DNA of 64,000 nt. Source: Gottfriedia endophytica. Lineage in GTDB: Bacteria; Bacillota; Bacilli; Bacillales; Bacillaceae_G. The position numbers were made by a program, and so were the translations under genes. Below, piece after piece: positions 1 through 8,596 of this stretch (positions are counted from its first letter, which is position 1; every line of letters starts with the position of its first letter). The stretch lies in the NCBI RefSeq assembly GCF_017814275.1, contig NZ_JAGIYQ010000016.1, positions 20,787 through 84,786 on the forward strand. Reading direction: 5' to 3'. The notes beneath the pieces are model-generated. The model searched no databases, was not told the origin of the DNA, and worked only from the letters and a program-made list of their open reading frames with translations.

Positions 1-139
1 CAATTTCACCACTTTGATCTTGTAATGTAATTGTCAAAAAGGATTTTTGATTACTAGCTACTCCTTTTGTAACTGACTTAACATAAAAAAATGTTATAAA
101 CTTTTCACCAACTTCATATTCATACACTTTTTTACTCAT
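1..139 (-). CDS. yhaM: 3'-5' exoribonuclease YhaM, N-terminal part only
   Basis: Only the first 46 codons are in the window; the gene runs off the left edge. The start MSKKVYEYEVGEKF and the segment KGVASNQKSFLTITLQDQSG match the amino-terminal OB-fold of YhaM, which binds RNA or DNA ahead of an HD-type nuclease domain. A GGAGG ribosome site lies 7 nt before the ATG at 139. YhaM is a cytoplasmic exonuclease in RNA turnover. The next genes (yhzD, yhaR, hemZ) are neighbours of the same B. subtilis region, which supports the call. The catalytic part is not visible. Confidence 0.8.
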   Translation of the reverse strand, partial: MSKKVYEYEVGEKFITFFYVKSVTKGVASNQKSFLTITLQDQSGEI

Positions 140-342
140 ATAAAAACCTCCATCTAAGATCAAGACAAATTATCATAATATACTTCCATATTATAATGCA
201 AAACCAAATAATAATCTCAAGATTAACCAAGAATCATAATAAATATTTAGATTTAAAATTCTAATAATTCTTATTATATACTTTACACTCTTAAACTATT
301 TATGCAAAAATAAAATTATGAGAGTGTAATGGAGGGATAAAC

Positions 343-528
343 ATGGAAAAATTTCGTATAACTGCTTTTGAAAAAGATGGAGAACTACTCATTGATGAAC
401 AGTTTGAAGCTCTAAATGATATTGAAGCAAAGAAAATTGGGGAAGATAAACTCCAGAGTGTTTCAGCATTTGATAAAACACATCGTTGCATTGATTCGAA
501 AGGAAAATTAATATTATTCCATCCGTAA
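343..528 (+). CDS. yhzD: YhzD-like small protein
   Basis: A 61-residue soluble protein with no membrane segment, starting MEKFRITAFEKDGELL and ending SKGKLILFHP. Length and sequence pattern (TAFEKDG near the start, KTHRC, GKLLLFH at the end) fit the YhzD family of Bacillus, whose function is unknown. A GGAGGGATAAAC ribosome site precedes the ATG, and a hairpin terminator follows at 534-560. It is a single-gene unit divergent from yhaM. Confidence 0.7.
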   Translation: MEKFRITAFEKDGELLIDEQFEALNDIEAKKIGEDKLQSVSAFDKTHRCIDSKGKLILFHP

Positions 529-533
529 AAAAT

Positions 534-560
534 GAGCTACCTTTTATAGGCAGCTCTTTT
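534..560 (+). terminator. Terminator of yhzD
   Basis: Stem GAGCTACC / GGCAGCTC with a 7-nt loop and one A-C mismatch, followed by TTTT and a further T-rich stretch, 5 nt after the yhzD stop. Confidence 0.6.
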
Positions 561-568
561 ATGTTTTT

Positions 569-688
569 GTCTAACTTCGGCTTCTACCTCCTCGGCCATT
601 TCACAAAATCAAAGTGAAGGGAAAATCACCCTTCTCTTTGGTTTTGCTCCAATGTCTGTCAGAGATAAACGGGTTACTTACGCTTTTT
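569..688 (-). repeat. Family C repeat, single copy
   Basis: Reverse-orientation copy of the unit found in tandem at 26653-26898. It shares the reverse complement of GCTAGACA-type ends, the block CCTCCTCGGCCATTTCACAA, and the inner hairpin built on AAGTGAAGGGAAAATCACCC. It ends 5 nt before the stop codon of the crotonase gene and may end its transcript. Confidence 0.65.
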
Positions 689-692
689 GTTT

Positions 693-1484
693 TTACTTCC
701 CAGTGAATTTTGGAATTCGCTTTTCTAAGAATGCTTGGACGCCTTCTTTATGGTCTAGAGATTTGCGCATTTCTGCTTGTCCTATTTTTTCTTGTTCAAG
801 TACTGTTTTTAATTTTTCAATATTGACTGCATTGAAAACTTTCTTTGTTTGAATCATGGCTTTTACAGGTTTATTTAGAATTGCATGTACTCTTTCATTT
901 ATTGTTGATTGAAAATCACCTGTTAAAACATCATCAACTAACCCTAAATCTTTCGCTTCCTCAGCAGTTAGCTTTTTCCCTTCCCATATTAATTGCTTTG
1001 CCTTTACTTCCCCTATGCGTTTTTCAAGGAAGAAGTGGCCACCACCGTCAGGGATTAAACTGATTCCAATAAAGTTCATTGCCAACACAGCTGAATCATG
1101 TGCCCAAACATAATCACTTGCTAATGCTAAACTGAATCCAATTCCAGCAGCTGGACCATGAATTGCACTTATCACTATTTTGGGCAGAGTATATAATTTT
1201 AAGACTAACTCAGATATGCTATCCATGACTGGTCCAAACATACTTTCATCTGTGTTACTTAACATCGATTTAATATCTCCGCCAGCAGAAAAACCTTTTC
1301 CATTTCCACATAATACTACAACATCAATTTCTGATGATGCTGCAATGTCATCAAGTTTTACACTAAATTCTTTAAATGTTTCTTCGTTCATTGCATTTAG
1401 TACTTCAGGACGATTAAATACAACTGTTGCTACTCGTCCATCTTTTTTTAAGATTACATGCTCTGTAGAATTTACAACCGACAT
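693..1484 (-). CDS. yhaR: Enoyl-CoA hydratase/isomerase family protein (YhaR-like)
   Basis: A 263-residue crotonase-fold protein, the usual length. It has the CoA/oxyanion segment FSAGGDIKSM around residue 65 and the second oxyanion segment GPAAGIGFSLALASD around 110. The classical hydratase glutamate PExxLG is replaced by NFIGIS, while IPDGGG carries an aspartate as in PaaG-type isomerases. It may therefore isomerise double bonds or act on an unusual acyl-CoA rather than hydrate crotonyl-CoA. The start at 1484 is set by a GGGGGTAATGT ribosome site. It lies downstream of hemZ, as yhaR does in B. subtilis. Fold certain, substrate unknown. Confidence 0.85.
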   Translation of the reverse strand: MSVVNSTEHVILKKDGRVATVVFNRPEVLNAMNEETFKEFSVKLDDIAASSEIDVVVLCGNGKGFSAGGDIKSMLSNTDESMFGPVMDSISELVLKLYTLPKIVISAIHGPAAGIGFSLALASDYVWAHDSAVLAMNFIGISLIPDGGGHFFLEKRIGEVKAKQLIWEGKKLTAEEAKDLGLVDDVLTGDFQSTINERVHAILNKPVKAMIQTKKVFNAVNIEKLKTVLEQEKIGQAEMRKSLDHKEGVQAFLEKRIPKFTGK

Positions 1485-1557
1485 TACATTACCCCCTTAA
1501 TTTTTTATTTCACAATTAATACATTAAGCAATTTATATAAAAATTCCTTCTTAGACA

Positions 1558-1586
1558 GAAAAAAACGACTAGCGTTAACTAGTCGT
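1558..1586 (-). terminator. Terminator overlapping the hemZ stop
   Basis: Perfect 8-bp stem ACGACTAG / CTAGTCGT followed on the minus strand by seven T. The upstream arm is encoded by the last codons of hemZ, so the TAA lies in the loop side of the hairpin. Confidence 0.85.
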
Positions 1587-3059
1587 CATTGGAAAAAGCG
1601 TATCTAAAATCTTAATTTTTTCATGTGTATAATGCTCATAACCATCGTTATATGACTTAGGGTCCTTTGCATTAGCAAATCGAGTAATTTGCCCTGTTTG
1701 AGGATGTACAAATTTACTTGAAGCTCCACATCCAAGCCCTAGTATTGTTTGTTCCTCTTCCATGATTAAAATATTATAAAGACTATCTTGGCCATCTAAA
1801 GCATAACCAATGTTTTCTAGGTTACCCAAAATATTTTTTTGGCGGTATAAATAATATGGATGGTATTTATGACTAGAAGTCCATTCAGTCGCTTCATTCA
1901 TCATTTGTTCGACTTCTTTTCGGTCGGCAACTTTGTATTTCTGTTTATTTTGTGTCATTTCAGAAGCTCGCTTAAATGAAAGAGTATGAACAGTTAATGA
2001 TTCAGGCATTAGTTTTTCTGTTTCATTTAAGGTATGTTGAAATTCATTCAACCCTTCACCTGGTAATCCGATAATTAAATCCATATTTATGTTATTCATA
2101 CCCATTTCTCGTGCTAAATGAAATTTTGTAATTGTTTCTTCTACTGTATGATGACGTCCTATTGCCTTCAATGTTTGTTGGTGGTAGGACTGCGGATTTA
2201 TGCTAATTCGATCGATGTTCCATTTCTCTAATACCTCTAGTTTTTCTGGCGTAATTGTATCTGGTCTACCTGCTTCAACTGTAATTTCCCTTACATTTTT
2301 CATATTTGGGAAGCTACTATACATTTTTTCATATAACAGATCCATCTCTTCAGCCGTAATACTAGTTGGTGTGCCTCCACCATAATAGATGGTAGTAATA
2401 TTAATGCCTCTTTCTTTTAAAAATGCTCCAACATATTCAATTTCATAATGAAGGCCATATAAAAATGAATCAACTGAGCCTTGTCTTCCATTAATTGCAT
2501 ATGCTGGGAAAGTACAATAAGCACATTTAGTAGGACAATAAGGTATACCAATATAGATGCTTACTTCATTTTGTAGATTGTATAAATCAGGAATAACCTG
2601 CAATTGACGATCAATGATATTTTGCATTAATGCAATTTTTTCTTCATGAATTAAATAGTCTTCTTGTAATTCTTTAAAAGCCGCTTCCCTCGACATACCA
2701 CTTTTTAACTTTTTATGAAGAAGCTTAGTTGGACGAATACCCGTTAGAATCCCCCATTTTTGTTGAATCCCAGTATACTCTTGTAATAATTTTAAGAAAA
2801 CATAGCTAACTGCTTTTTTTATTGCTTTAAAATGTAATTTGGGATCCTCATTTTTGTCATAGTGGGTTGAAAATTCATCTCCACCAACTAATGAACCTAT
2901 AACTAAACATTTTGTCTCGTCAATGTTCATGTTAATCGTAATATTTGCATTTTGATCTTCGAAAAGATTCACTTTACATTCTTCAAAAAACAACTGGGAT
3001 AATAAATCTAATGGCCTTTGAAAGCGTTCGTCACTTAGCCCTAGTACGTTTATATTCAT
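1575..3059 (-). CDS. hemZ: Oxygen-independent coproporphyrinogen III oxidase HemZ
   Basis: A 494-residue radical-SAM protein; HemZ is about 500. The 4Fe-4S cluster motif CPTKCAYC gives cysteines 175, 179 and 182, followed by FPAYAI. Further on are YYGGGTPTS and ITVEAGRPDT, and the C-terminal HemN-type domain. The first 170 residues form the HemZ-specific N-terminal domain with GILTGIRPTKL. It converts coproporphyrinogen III to protoporphyrinogen IX without oxygen, using S-adenosylmethionine, in haem synthesis. The ATG at 3059 has AGGTGATGAA before it. It is transcribed alone, with its own terminator. Confidence 0.93.
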   Translation of the reverse strand: MNINVLGLSDERFQRPLDLLSQLFFEECKVNLFEDQNANITINMNIDETKCLVIGSLVGGDEFSTHYDKNEDPKLHFKAIKKAVSYVFLKLLQEYTGIQQKWGILTGIRPTKLLHKKLKSGMSREAAFKELQEDYLIHEEKIALMQNIIDRQLQVIPDLYNLQNEVSIYIGIPYCPTKCAYCTFPAYAINGRQGSVDSFLYGLHYEIEYVGAFLKERGINITTIYYGGGTPTSITAEEMDLLYEKMYSSFPNMKNVREITVEAGRPDTITPEKLEVLEKWNIDRISINPQSYHQQTLKAIGRHHTVEETITKFHLAREMGMNNINMDLIIGLPGEGLNEFQHTLNETEKLMPESLTVHTLSFKRASEMTQNKQKYKVADRKEVEQMMNEATEWTSSHKYHPYYLYRQKNILGNLENIGYALDGQDSLYNILIMEEEQTILGLGCGASSKFVHPQTGQITRFANAKDPKSYNDGYEHYTHEKIKILDTLFPMTTS

Positions 3060-3313
3060 TTCATCACCTATATAAAATAAAATAAGTTATTTCATTCACT
3101 TTTGCTCAGCTTATGAAACAACTCTATTATTTATCCTTCCTACACTTTCTATAAGTATAGAAAAATGTCTAATAATGGTCAATGTAGACGAATTGAAATG
3201 TTTATTAAATGTTGAAATAAATATGGACATTTCTTTTAAACCCAATTCCCATCAATTTTAGGAATTGAAGTGGCAAAGGAACCATATAAAATATGGAGGA
3301 GGTGAGTCATAAA

Positions 3314-4423
3314 ATGCAGAAAATGAACAATTATTATCGTGAGAATGTGAGTATGGTTTACATTATGACCAATAATAATGTAATGAATCAAATCATTGCC
3401 TTTAATAGGGACATGAATGGACTGCTCACCTTTAGGGGGGCCTATCAAACTAATGGCAGAGGTACAGGTACAAGGGAAGTATCAACTGCAACTACAAACG
3501 ATGGCATTGATCCTCTAGCGTCACAAGGTTCTCTAACTTTGTCCCGTGATGGCCGTTTTCTATTTGCAGTTAACGCAGGCAGTAATAGTATTAGTAGTTT
3601 TATCATAACCGATAATGGAGCACCTTCTCTCGTGGATGTGAAACCATCAGGAGGTGCTCAGCCCAATAGCATAAATGTATTTGGTAATCTTCTCTATGTT
3701 TCCAATGTAGGTAATGCAGCTAACAATTTTGCATCCAATATCACTGGTTTTCGCATAGATGATAACGGACGCCTTACTCCTATTCCCGGATCAACCCACT
3801 CTCTCAGTACTTACAATGCTCAACCAGCGCAGGTTCTTTTCACTCCAGATGGCAGTAAAATTCTTGTCTCTGAGCTTACATCAAACCATCTCAGTATATT
3901 CCATGTAAATAAAAATGGTACGATTACAGGACCGATCGTTAATGATTCATATGGTCAAGGACCATTGGGCGCCTATTTTCTATCGTCTGGAATCCTCTTA
4001 GTTACAGAAGCAGTATCAAATGCGCTATCGTCTTATTCATTGACTAACGATGGTATCCTTCATGTGATCAGCGGCTCTGTACCAAACGGATTTAAGACCG
4101 CATGTTGGGTTGTAACAACGAGGGATGAACGTTTTGCATTTACTACCAACACCTTAAGCGGCACCATTTCCACATACAGAATCGATCCCAATGGAGTACT
4201 ATCGGTTGTCGGGCATATTACCAGTACACCAGTAGATACAGCTCCAGGTCTACCAATAGATGTAGGAGTGAGTAAAGATGGCCGCCATTTTTATACAATG
4301 AACGGAAATCAGGGTACAGTCTCAGTATTTACTATCCAAGATGATGGTAGTCTTGTTAGATTGCAGGTTGCTGCTTGGACTAATTTTCCTTATTTAGGAT
4401 CACAAGGCTTAGCTGTTCTTTGA
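3314..4423 (+). CDS. Beta-propeller (lactonase-like) protein
   Basis: A 369-residue protein made of repeated blades, each with a pattern such as LSRDGRFLFAVN, FTPDGSKILVSE, TTRDERFAFTTN or VSKDGRHFYTMN, about 50 residues apart. This is the seven-bladed propeller of the 6-phosphogluconolactonase/YkgB superfamily. No signal peptide is visible. The ATG at 3314 is chosen because GGAGGAGGTGAG lies 8 nt upstream; the ATG at 3293 lies inside that site. Whether it hydrolyses lactones is not shown. Its base composition looks more GC-rich than its neighbours, suggesting acquisition. A strong bidirectional terminator follows. Confidence 0.75.
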   Translation: MQKMNNYYRENVSMVYIMTNNNVMNQIIAFNRDMNGLLTFRGAYQTNGRGTGTREVSTATTNDGIDPLASQGSLTLSRDGRFLFAVNAGSNSISSFIITDNGAPSLVDVKPSGGAQPNSINVFGNLLYVSNVGNAANNFASNITGFRIDDNGRLTPIPGSTHSLSTYNAQPAQVLFTPDGSKILVSELTSNHLSIFHVNKNGTITGPIVNDSYGQGPLGAYFLSSGILLVTEAVSNALSSYSLTNDGILHVISGSVPNGFKTACWVVTTRDERFAFTTNTLSGTISTYRIDPNGVLSVVGHITSTPVDTAPGLPIDVGVSKDGRHFYTMNGNQGTVSVFTIQDDGSLVRLQVAAWTNFPYLGSQGLAVL

Positions 4424-4505
4424 TTCTATTGGTCCATAACTATTGATGGAGTAGAAAGTTTTTAGTCATCTTCAAAATTGTAATAAATGAGGTCATATAT
4501 AGTAC

Positions 4506-4557
4506 AAAAAGGATAGATAAAACAGGTCTGCTCCCCTGTTTATCTATCCTTTCCTTT
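4506..4557. terminator. Bidirectional terminator
   Basis: Long stem GGATAGATAAAACAG / CTGTTTATCTATCC with T-rich tails on both strands. It separates the convergent propeller gene and the DUF2922/DUF1659 pair. Confidence 0.85.
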
Positions 4558-4636
4558 TAGTCAATTATATGTGTAACATTGTTAAAAACACGATAATCTT
4601 ATTAGATTAAAATATACCATTGAGCCTATCCTTACC

Positions 4637-4855
4637 CTATCCTAAGTTAATGTCTGCTACTTCACGACCAACTAGACGGGCACCCTGTTTCGCTACAATT
4701 GGACCACCTGCTGTTAAGAAAATATTGTTTGAAACAATCTTATCCATAACTTGATTAACTAATACTGGGTTCACCGGTGTCTTCGGATTATCTACTGTAA
4801 TCGTTACGACCTTTTCCTTCGTATTTAAGAATTTCAACTCTAAAGTTTGTGTCAT
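4637..4855 (-). CDS. DUF2922 protein
   Basis: A 72-residue protein starting MTQTLELKFLNTK, with the family pattern of a short beta strand, VTITVDNPK, and the end GREVADINLG. This fits DUF2922, small Firmicutes proteins usually encoded next to a DUF1659 gene, as here, 26 bp downstream of one. Function unknown. Start at 4855 is preceded by GGGGAGGATAAGCT. Confidence 0.75.
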   Translation of the reverse strand: MTQTLELKFLNTKEKVVTITVDNPKTPVNPVLVNQVMDKIVSNNIFLTAGGPIVAKQGARLVGREVADINLG

Positions 4856-4881
4856 ATAGCTTATCCTCCCCTATAAATTAT

Positions 4882-5097
4882 TTAAGCTAATTGACCGCTT
4901 GTTGCAATATTAATTGAATCAAGCGGCATTACTTGTAGTGATGCTAACCCCGTTGCAACTTCTAACAACTTGTCCGGACTAGTGTCCACCTTTATGTTTT
5001 TGTAAGACTTTACCTTACAAATGTCTTTCCCATCTTGATTTTTGCCTGCAATCAATTTTAATTGCAGTGTTAACTGTTGAGCGGCAATTTGTGCCAT
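4882..5097 (-). CDS. DUF1659 protein
   Basis: A 71-residue protein, MAQIAAQQLTLQLK at the start, followed by KTYKNIKV-like and TGLASLQVMPLDSI segments typical of DUF1659. It is the first gene of a two-gene unit with DUF2922. The ATG at 5097 is preferred over the TTG at 5103 because GGGGGAG directly abuts that TTG and sits 6 nt from the ATG. Function unknown; the constant pairing suggests the two products act together. Confidence 0.75.
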   Translation of the reverse strand: MAQIAAQQLTLQLKLIAGKNQDGKDICKVKSYKNIKVDTSPDKLLEVATGLASLQVMPLDSINIATSGQLA

Positions 5098-5157
5098 ATT
5101 CAACTCCCCCTTTCGTTGTATATATACGATGAATCAGTAAAAATTCGTTAATAAAGT

Positions 5158-5186
5158 AAAAAACTGACAAAAATGATTGTCAGTTT
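5158..5186 (-). terminator. Terminator of the HAD gene
   Basis: Stem AAACTGACA / TGTCAGTTT, then six T on the minus strand, about 55 bp after the stop of the HAD-family gene. Confidence 0.8.
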
Positions 5187-5241
5187 ACATTTTCAATATG
5201 TCACAAATGTAGTAAGAAGTATTCATTACTATGATTATTTT

Positions 5242-6111
5242 CTATTTTTCCAAATTCAAATGATGTCTTAAAAATGGGAGTGGAAATTGTTTACGGAAAT
5301 GCTCAACTACCATGTAAGCCACTCCGTTTTGATTGTTGGATCGAGTAATCCAATCTGCAGCTTTTTTTATTTCAATTGGCGCATTCCCCATCGCAACTCC
5401 AAGTCCAACACGCTCTATTAAAGGAAGGTCACTAAAACTATCTCCAATGACCACCATCTCATCGAAGTTTATATCTAGTTCATCTCCTAACCTTTTTAAT
5501 CCATTGAATTTTGATACCCCTTTGCTCACAATTTCAATCCGCTTCTCCTCATGACATAAGCATTCTACCGTTTTAAATCTTTCTTCAATGTAGATTCGAA
5601 CTTTATTTTTTTCGACTTCATCCGAAAAAAAGCACTCTATTTTCAATGGTGAGATTGAATTTTCTAGAACACTATGTGAAAGTGACTCAACAAATTGAAT
5701 AGGATAAAAAACAGGATCAGCGTTTGATAATACCGCTTTTGCTACTAAATTTGATTGCATTTTTTTACGGTTTCCGATTGAAAAATGTTCATGAGAAATT
5801 CTTAAATTACAATCATACCTCTCTATTTTTTTTATGATCTCATACGCTATCTCTTCCTCAATTCGATTTTCAAAAATAGGGGTATCTATCGTTGAAGAAA
5901 TAAAAGCTCCTGAATGTGAAATAAGCAAGGAAGGTATCTTTAGTACTTTTGCAATTTTTTTTGCAGATTGAAAGTTCCGACTAGTGAATAGTGTGACATA
6001 TATTCCTTTTTCTTGTACATATTCAATTGCTTCTCTTGTCTCCTTAGTTAATTTCCCATTAGATTGCAACAACGTCCCATCTATATTTATAGCAAGTAAT
6101 TTATAAATCAT
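5242..6111 (-). CDS. yhaX: HAD superfamily (Cof-type) protein YhaX-like
   Basis: A 289-residue protein of the Cof subfamily. The C-terminal metal-binding motif is intact (VVIGDSFSDLPLIE, then AMGNAPIEIKKAADWI). The first motif reads AINIDGTLL, so the first aspartate of DxDGT, the phosphorylated nucleophile of the family, is asparagine. The acid/base aspartate is kept. Such a change would be expected to weaken or abolish phosphatase activity, so a binding or altered role is possible. Position near hemZ and yheA, MIYKLLA at the start and overall length fit YhaX. It forms its own unit with a terminator. Confidence 0.8.
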   Translation of the reverse strand: MIYKLLAINIDGTLLQSNGKLTKETREAIEYVQEKGIYVTLFTSRNFQSAKKIAKVLKIPSLLISHSGAFISSTIDTPIFENRIEEEIAYEIIKKIERYDCNLRISHEHFSIGNRKKMQSNLVAKAVLSNADPVFYPIQFVESLSHSVLENSISPLKIECFFSDEVEKNKVRIYIEERFKTVECLCHEEKRIEIVSKGVSKFNGLKRLGDELDINFDEMVVIGDSFSDLPLIERVGLGVAMGNAPIEIKKAADWITRSNNQNGVAYMVVEHFRKQFPLPFLRHHLNLEK

Positions 6112-6308
6112 CCAAATCCCTCCAGCCTACAATCTTCTGTTACTAAACCTTATGACATGCCTAAAAAATTTAGAACGAAGAAATGGATAAATGTTTGTTT
6201 TACCAGGGAAAGTTCTAATAAATGAATTATATAAATTTATTTACAAGAAAATAAAATAAAGTTCTTAAATTTAATTAAACTAAAACTTATTTGTTTAAAA
6301 AAAATGCC

Positions 6309-7079
6309 TTATTCAAATACTACCATTTCTCCTACATCTATAAATCCAAAACGTTTATAGATATTTATACCATCCTCTGAAGCTTGTAAAACAACCGGTT
6401 TTTCTTTATCCTTTGTTTGATTTAGTAGGAATTGAAACATTTCACTACCATATCCTTTACCTCTGAATGCTTCTTTTGTCATCACATCATATATACCGTA
6501 ACTATCTTTACTTTCTATTAATAAGCCAGTCGTTACAGGCATATTTTCATTTATGTATCCAACAAACATTTGAACTTCTGCACCTATTTGCACTTGTGAA
6601 AATTTATTAAAATAACTTTCTAATGCATCTTTTTCTGGTGTACCTTCAAACAGGCTTATAAAAACCTCTTTATATTTCATAAGTTCTTCATTATTTTTCA
6701 CCAGGTTAATCATAAGCTGCTGAGAATTCCTTTGACTTACATTAAGAATATTTTCAAGTTTCATCATCACATTAACTTCTACTTCATTTAACTTATATTC
6801 TTTTGTTATTTTTCCCCAGTCTTTATTTAAAAATTGAGAATCAATCCAAGTGCTAAATTTAAACTCTTTTAATAATAAACTATTGATCCCTTGCGTAAAT
6901 TCAACTCGACTTCGGATATTTGGAGATTTTGGTAATAATATATTAAATGTGTCTGTAGAGATTTTTGTATTCGATAGAGTAAAGTCATCAAACTTTATAC
7001 ATTCTCCATTAACTGCTTGAGTAAATTGCTTTAATTTTTCTTCTAAATTATTTATTACTAATTGTTGATTTGTAATCAA
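6309..7079 (-). CDS. GNAT family acetyltransferase
   Basis: A 256-residue protein with a C-terminal GNAT domain: TKEAFRGKGYGSEMFQFLL around 205-225 is the acetyl-CoA pyrophosphate loop (RGKGYG), and IYKRFGFIDVGEM ends the fold. The first 130 residues are an N-terminal extension without clear relatives. The start is TTG at 7079; GGAGG lies 10 nt upstream and no ATG fits. It is transcribed alone. Substrate unknown. Confidence 0.8.
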   Translation of the reverse strand: MITNQQLVINNLEEKLKQFTQAVNGECIKFDDFTLSNTKISTDTFNILLPKSPNIRSRVEFTQGINSLLLKEFKFSTWIDSQFLNKDWGKITKEYKLNEVEVNVMMKLENILNVSQRNSQQLMINLVKNNEELMKYKEVFISLFEGTPEKDALESYFNKFSQVQIGAEVQMFVGYINENMPVTTGLLIESKDSYGIYDVMTKEAFRGKGYGSEMFQFLLNQTKDKEKPVVLQASEDGINIYKRFGFIDVGEMVVFE

Positions 7080-7251
7080 ATTTTATCGACCTCCACTTTA
7101 ATATACCGCCGTGTTTTTATTTATCTATTCAATTAATGTTCAAAAAACTATGTTTACGGAATCTATAAATTTACGCAACATTCTGAATGTAACGTCTATA
7201 GAAGTCAGTATTTTTCTTACCTCATACTCATTACTTAAAGGTGGTGAATAA

Positions 7252-7371
7252 GTGCCTTTAGTTATTCCTATTATAGTAATAATCGCCATTTTCATTTATA
7301 TTTTAATATTATCGCTAGTAAAAAACTTTCAAGAGAGTTTGTTTATCTATTTCTTTAATTGTTTAACATAG
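7252..7371 (+). CDS. Possible 39-residue membrane peptide
   Basis: GTG start with AAAGGTGG 7 nt upstream. The peptide begins VPLVIPIIVIIAIFIYIL, one hydrophobic span, and ends FFNCLT. It lies in a 629-bp space between the acetyltransferase and yheA in which nothing else but the yheA terminator is seen. Low complexity of AT-rich DNA could produce such a frame by chance. Confidence 0.3.
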   Translation: MPLVIPIIVIIAIFIYILILSLVKNFQESLFIYFFNCLT

Positions 7372-7665
7372 TCCTCTATAAAGAAATATGAAATTTAAAA
7401 AGGACAACCTTTTCCAATAAATAATTCAATAGAAAAGCAATGTAGCTCCAATACCCTATGCTGGTTCATAGTTAATTGGATATTGATTTTATTTAATGAT
7501 GATTTCTTATGTATTAATCGATTGCCTCATAATAATCGCTAAGAATCCATTTTTTCCCCCACGGAAAACAAGCATCACTACTTTTCAATCAACTTATCTC
7601 ATTGTTAAATAGCAACAAAGTTTATAAAAACAACTTCCCTAAACACTATTTTTGACTTTTTGGAA

Positions 7666-7697
7666 ACAAAAAAACTCCTCTATAAAAGAGAAGTTTT
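7666..7697 (-). terminator. Terminator of yheA
   Basis: Stem AAAACTCCTCT / AGAGAAGTTTT with T-rich minus-strand tail, just after the yheA stop. Confidence 0.7.
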
Positions 7698-7708
7698 CTG
7701 CTTCAACA

Positions 7709-8062
7709 TTATTGATTAATACCAGTGTAAAGATCTTCTAATGGTTTCATAATAATTTTGTTTAAATCTTGAATAACCGTATTTAGACGTTGTTCTGTTT
7801 GCATTAATTGTGCAATAAGCGGATTTTGAGATACTTTCGTAAAAAGCGCTTGTGCTTGAGCACTTTCTTGTTGAGTAATTTGTTGTCCTTGCATCATTTT
7901 TTGTTGTAACGTCATTTGGAAATTTTGAAATTCAGTAAATAATGGTTTCGCAACTGGATCAGATAACACTTGTTTATAAAGTGCTTGTAAACTTTGAAAT
8001 TCAGGTTGCTCTTTTAAAGCATTTTGTAAAGTATAGGCAATATCATAAATATTTGTAGCCAT
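7709..8062 (-). CDS. yheA: YheA, YlbF/YmcA family protein
   Basis: A 117-residue all-helical protein starting MATNIYDIAYTLQNAL, with a Gln-rich middle (QQKMMQGQQITQQE) and coiled-coil character. It matches the YlbF/YmcA/YheA family in length and pattern. YlbF and YmcA act with YaaT in RNase Y-dependent RNA processing; YheA itself has no assigned job. The ATG at 8062 follows GGAGG by 9 nt; the ATG 21 nt upstream at 8083 has no such site. It lies between yhaX and the yheC/D genes as in B. subtilis. Confidence 0.85.
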   Translation of the reverse strand: MATNIYDIAYTLQNALKEQPEFQSLQALYKQVLSDPVAKPLFTEFQNFQMTLQQKMMQGQQITQQESAQAQALFTKVSQNPLIAQLMQTEQRLNTVIQDLNKIIMKPLEDLYTGINQ

Positions 8063-8192
8063 GTATAGGATCCTCCTAAGCAATTAATTTCTTTAACTAT
8101 ACCAAACAATTTAATATATGTCAGACAATATCCATTATGTTCTTACTATTTTCATCTATACATTAATGTTTTGTAACTTCCAATCCAATCAA

Positions 8193-8494
8193 TGTATACA
8201 TTGTTGCTAATTCAGTATGTGTAAGTTGATTTCCACTCCAGGATGCTCGCTTTCCTAGGGGCGTGAGCTGAGCCTCCTCGTCGCGTACGCTCCTGCGGGG
8301 TCTCAGCCTTCCCGCATCTCCCACAGAAGCCTGGGCACCCTTCCGTTCCAATCAACTTCTGTCTTTTAAATTACAAAACCTAAAAGCAATAATCTTTTAA
8401 AAAACAGAAATCCATGCTAATAAAATTTGCACCATGGCCCATGAAAATAATGAATTCCCATTATAATGATTGTCTTTTAAGATATTATTTTCAG
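8193..8494 (+). repeat. Family A repeat copy 1, with 3' extension
   Basis: The core (8193-8395) shows GTATACATTGTTGCTA, CCACTCCAGGATGCTCGC, GCTGAGCCTCCTCGTCGC and AATCAACTTCTGTCTTTTAA, shared with the other copies. The stretch 8396-8494 (CCATGCTAATAAAAT, GCACCATGGCCCATGAAAAT) recurs only after the copy at 18768. The 533-bp space before the YheC/D genes holds only this repeat and a possible spore promoter. Confidence 0.85.
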
Positions 8495-8540
8495 GGTAGC
8501 CTTTGAAAAAATCCGACTAAAAAGATTAAGAAAATGTATC

Positions 8541-8568
8541 ACCATCTGGGCATTTGTCACATAGGATA
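8541..8568 (+). promoter_or_regulatory. Possible sporulation (sigma-K/E type) promoter
   Basis: CATAGGATA at 8560-8568 fits the -10 pattern CATAnnnTA of mother-cell sigma factors, with an AC-containing -35 (CACC) about 16 bp upstream. It stands 29 bp before the first ATP-grasp gene. YheC/YheD are spore-coat associated in B. subtilis, which makes such control plausible, but the motif is short. Confidence 0.35.
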
Positions 8569-8596
8569 TTTTGACTTGTAAACGATTGGAGAGAAG

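Noticed and set aside
8163..8351. Arg-rich 62-codon frame in family A copy 1 (and like frames at 19299, 32579, 36567, 39915)
   Set aside because: Each follows the repeat and differs from copy to copy by frameshift; no coding signature.
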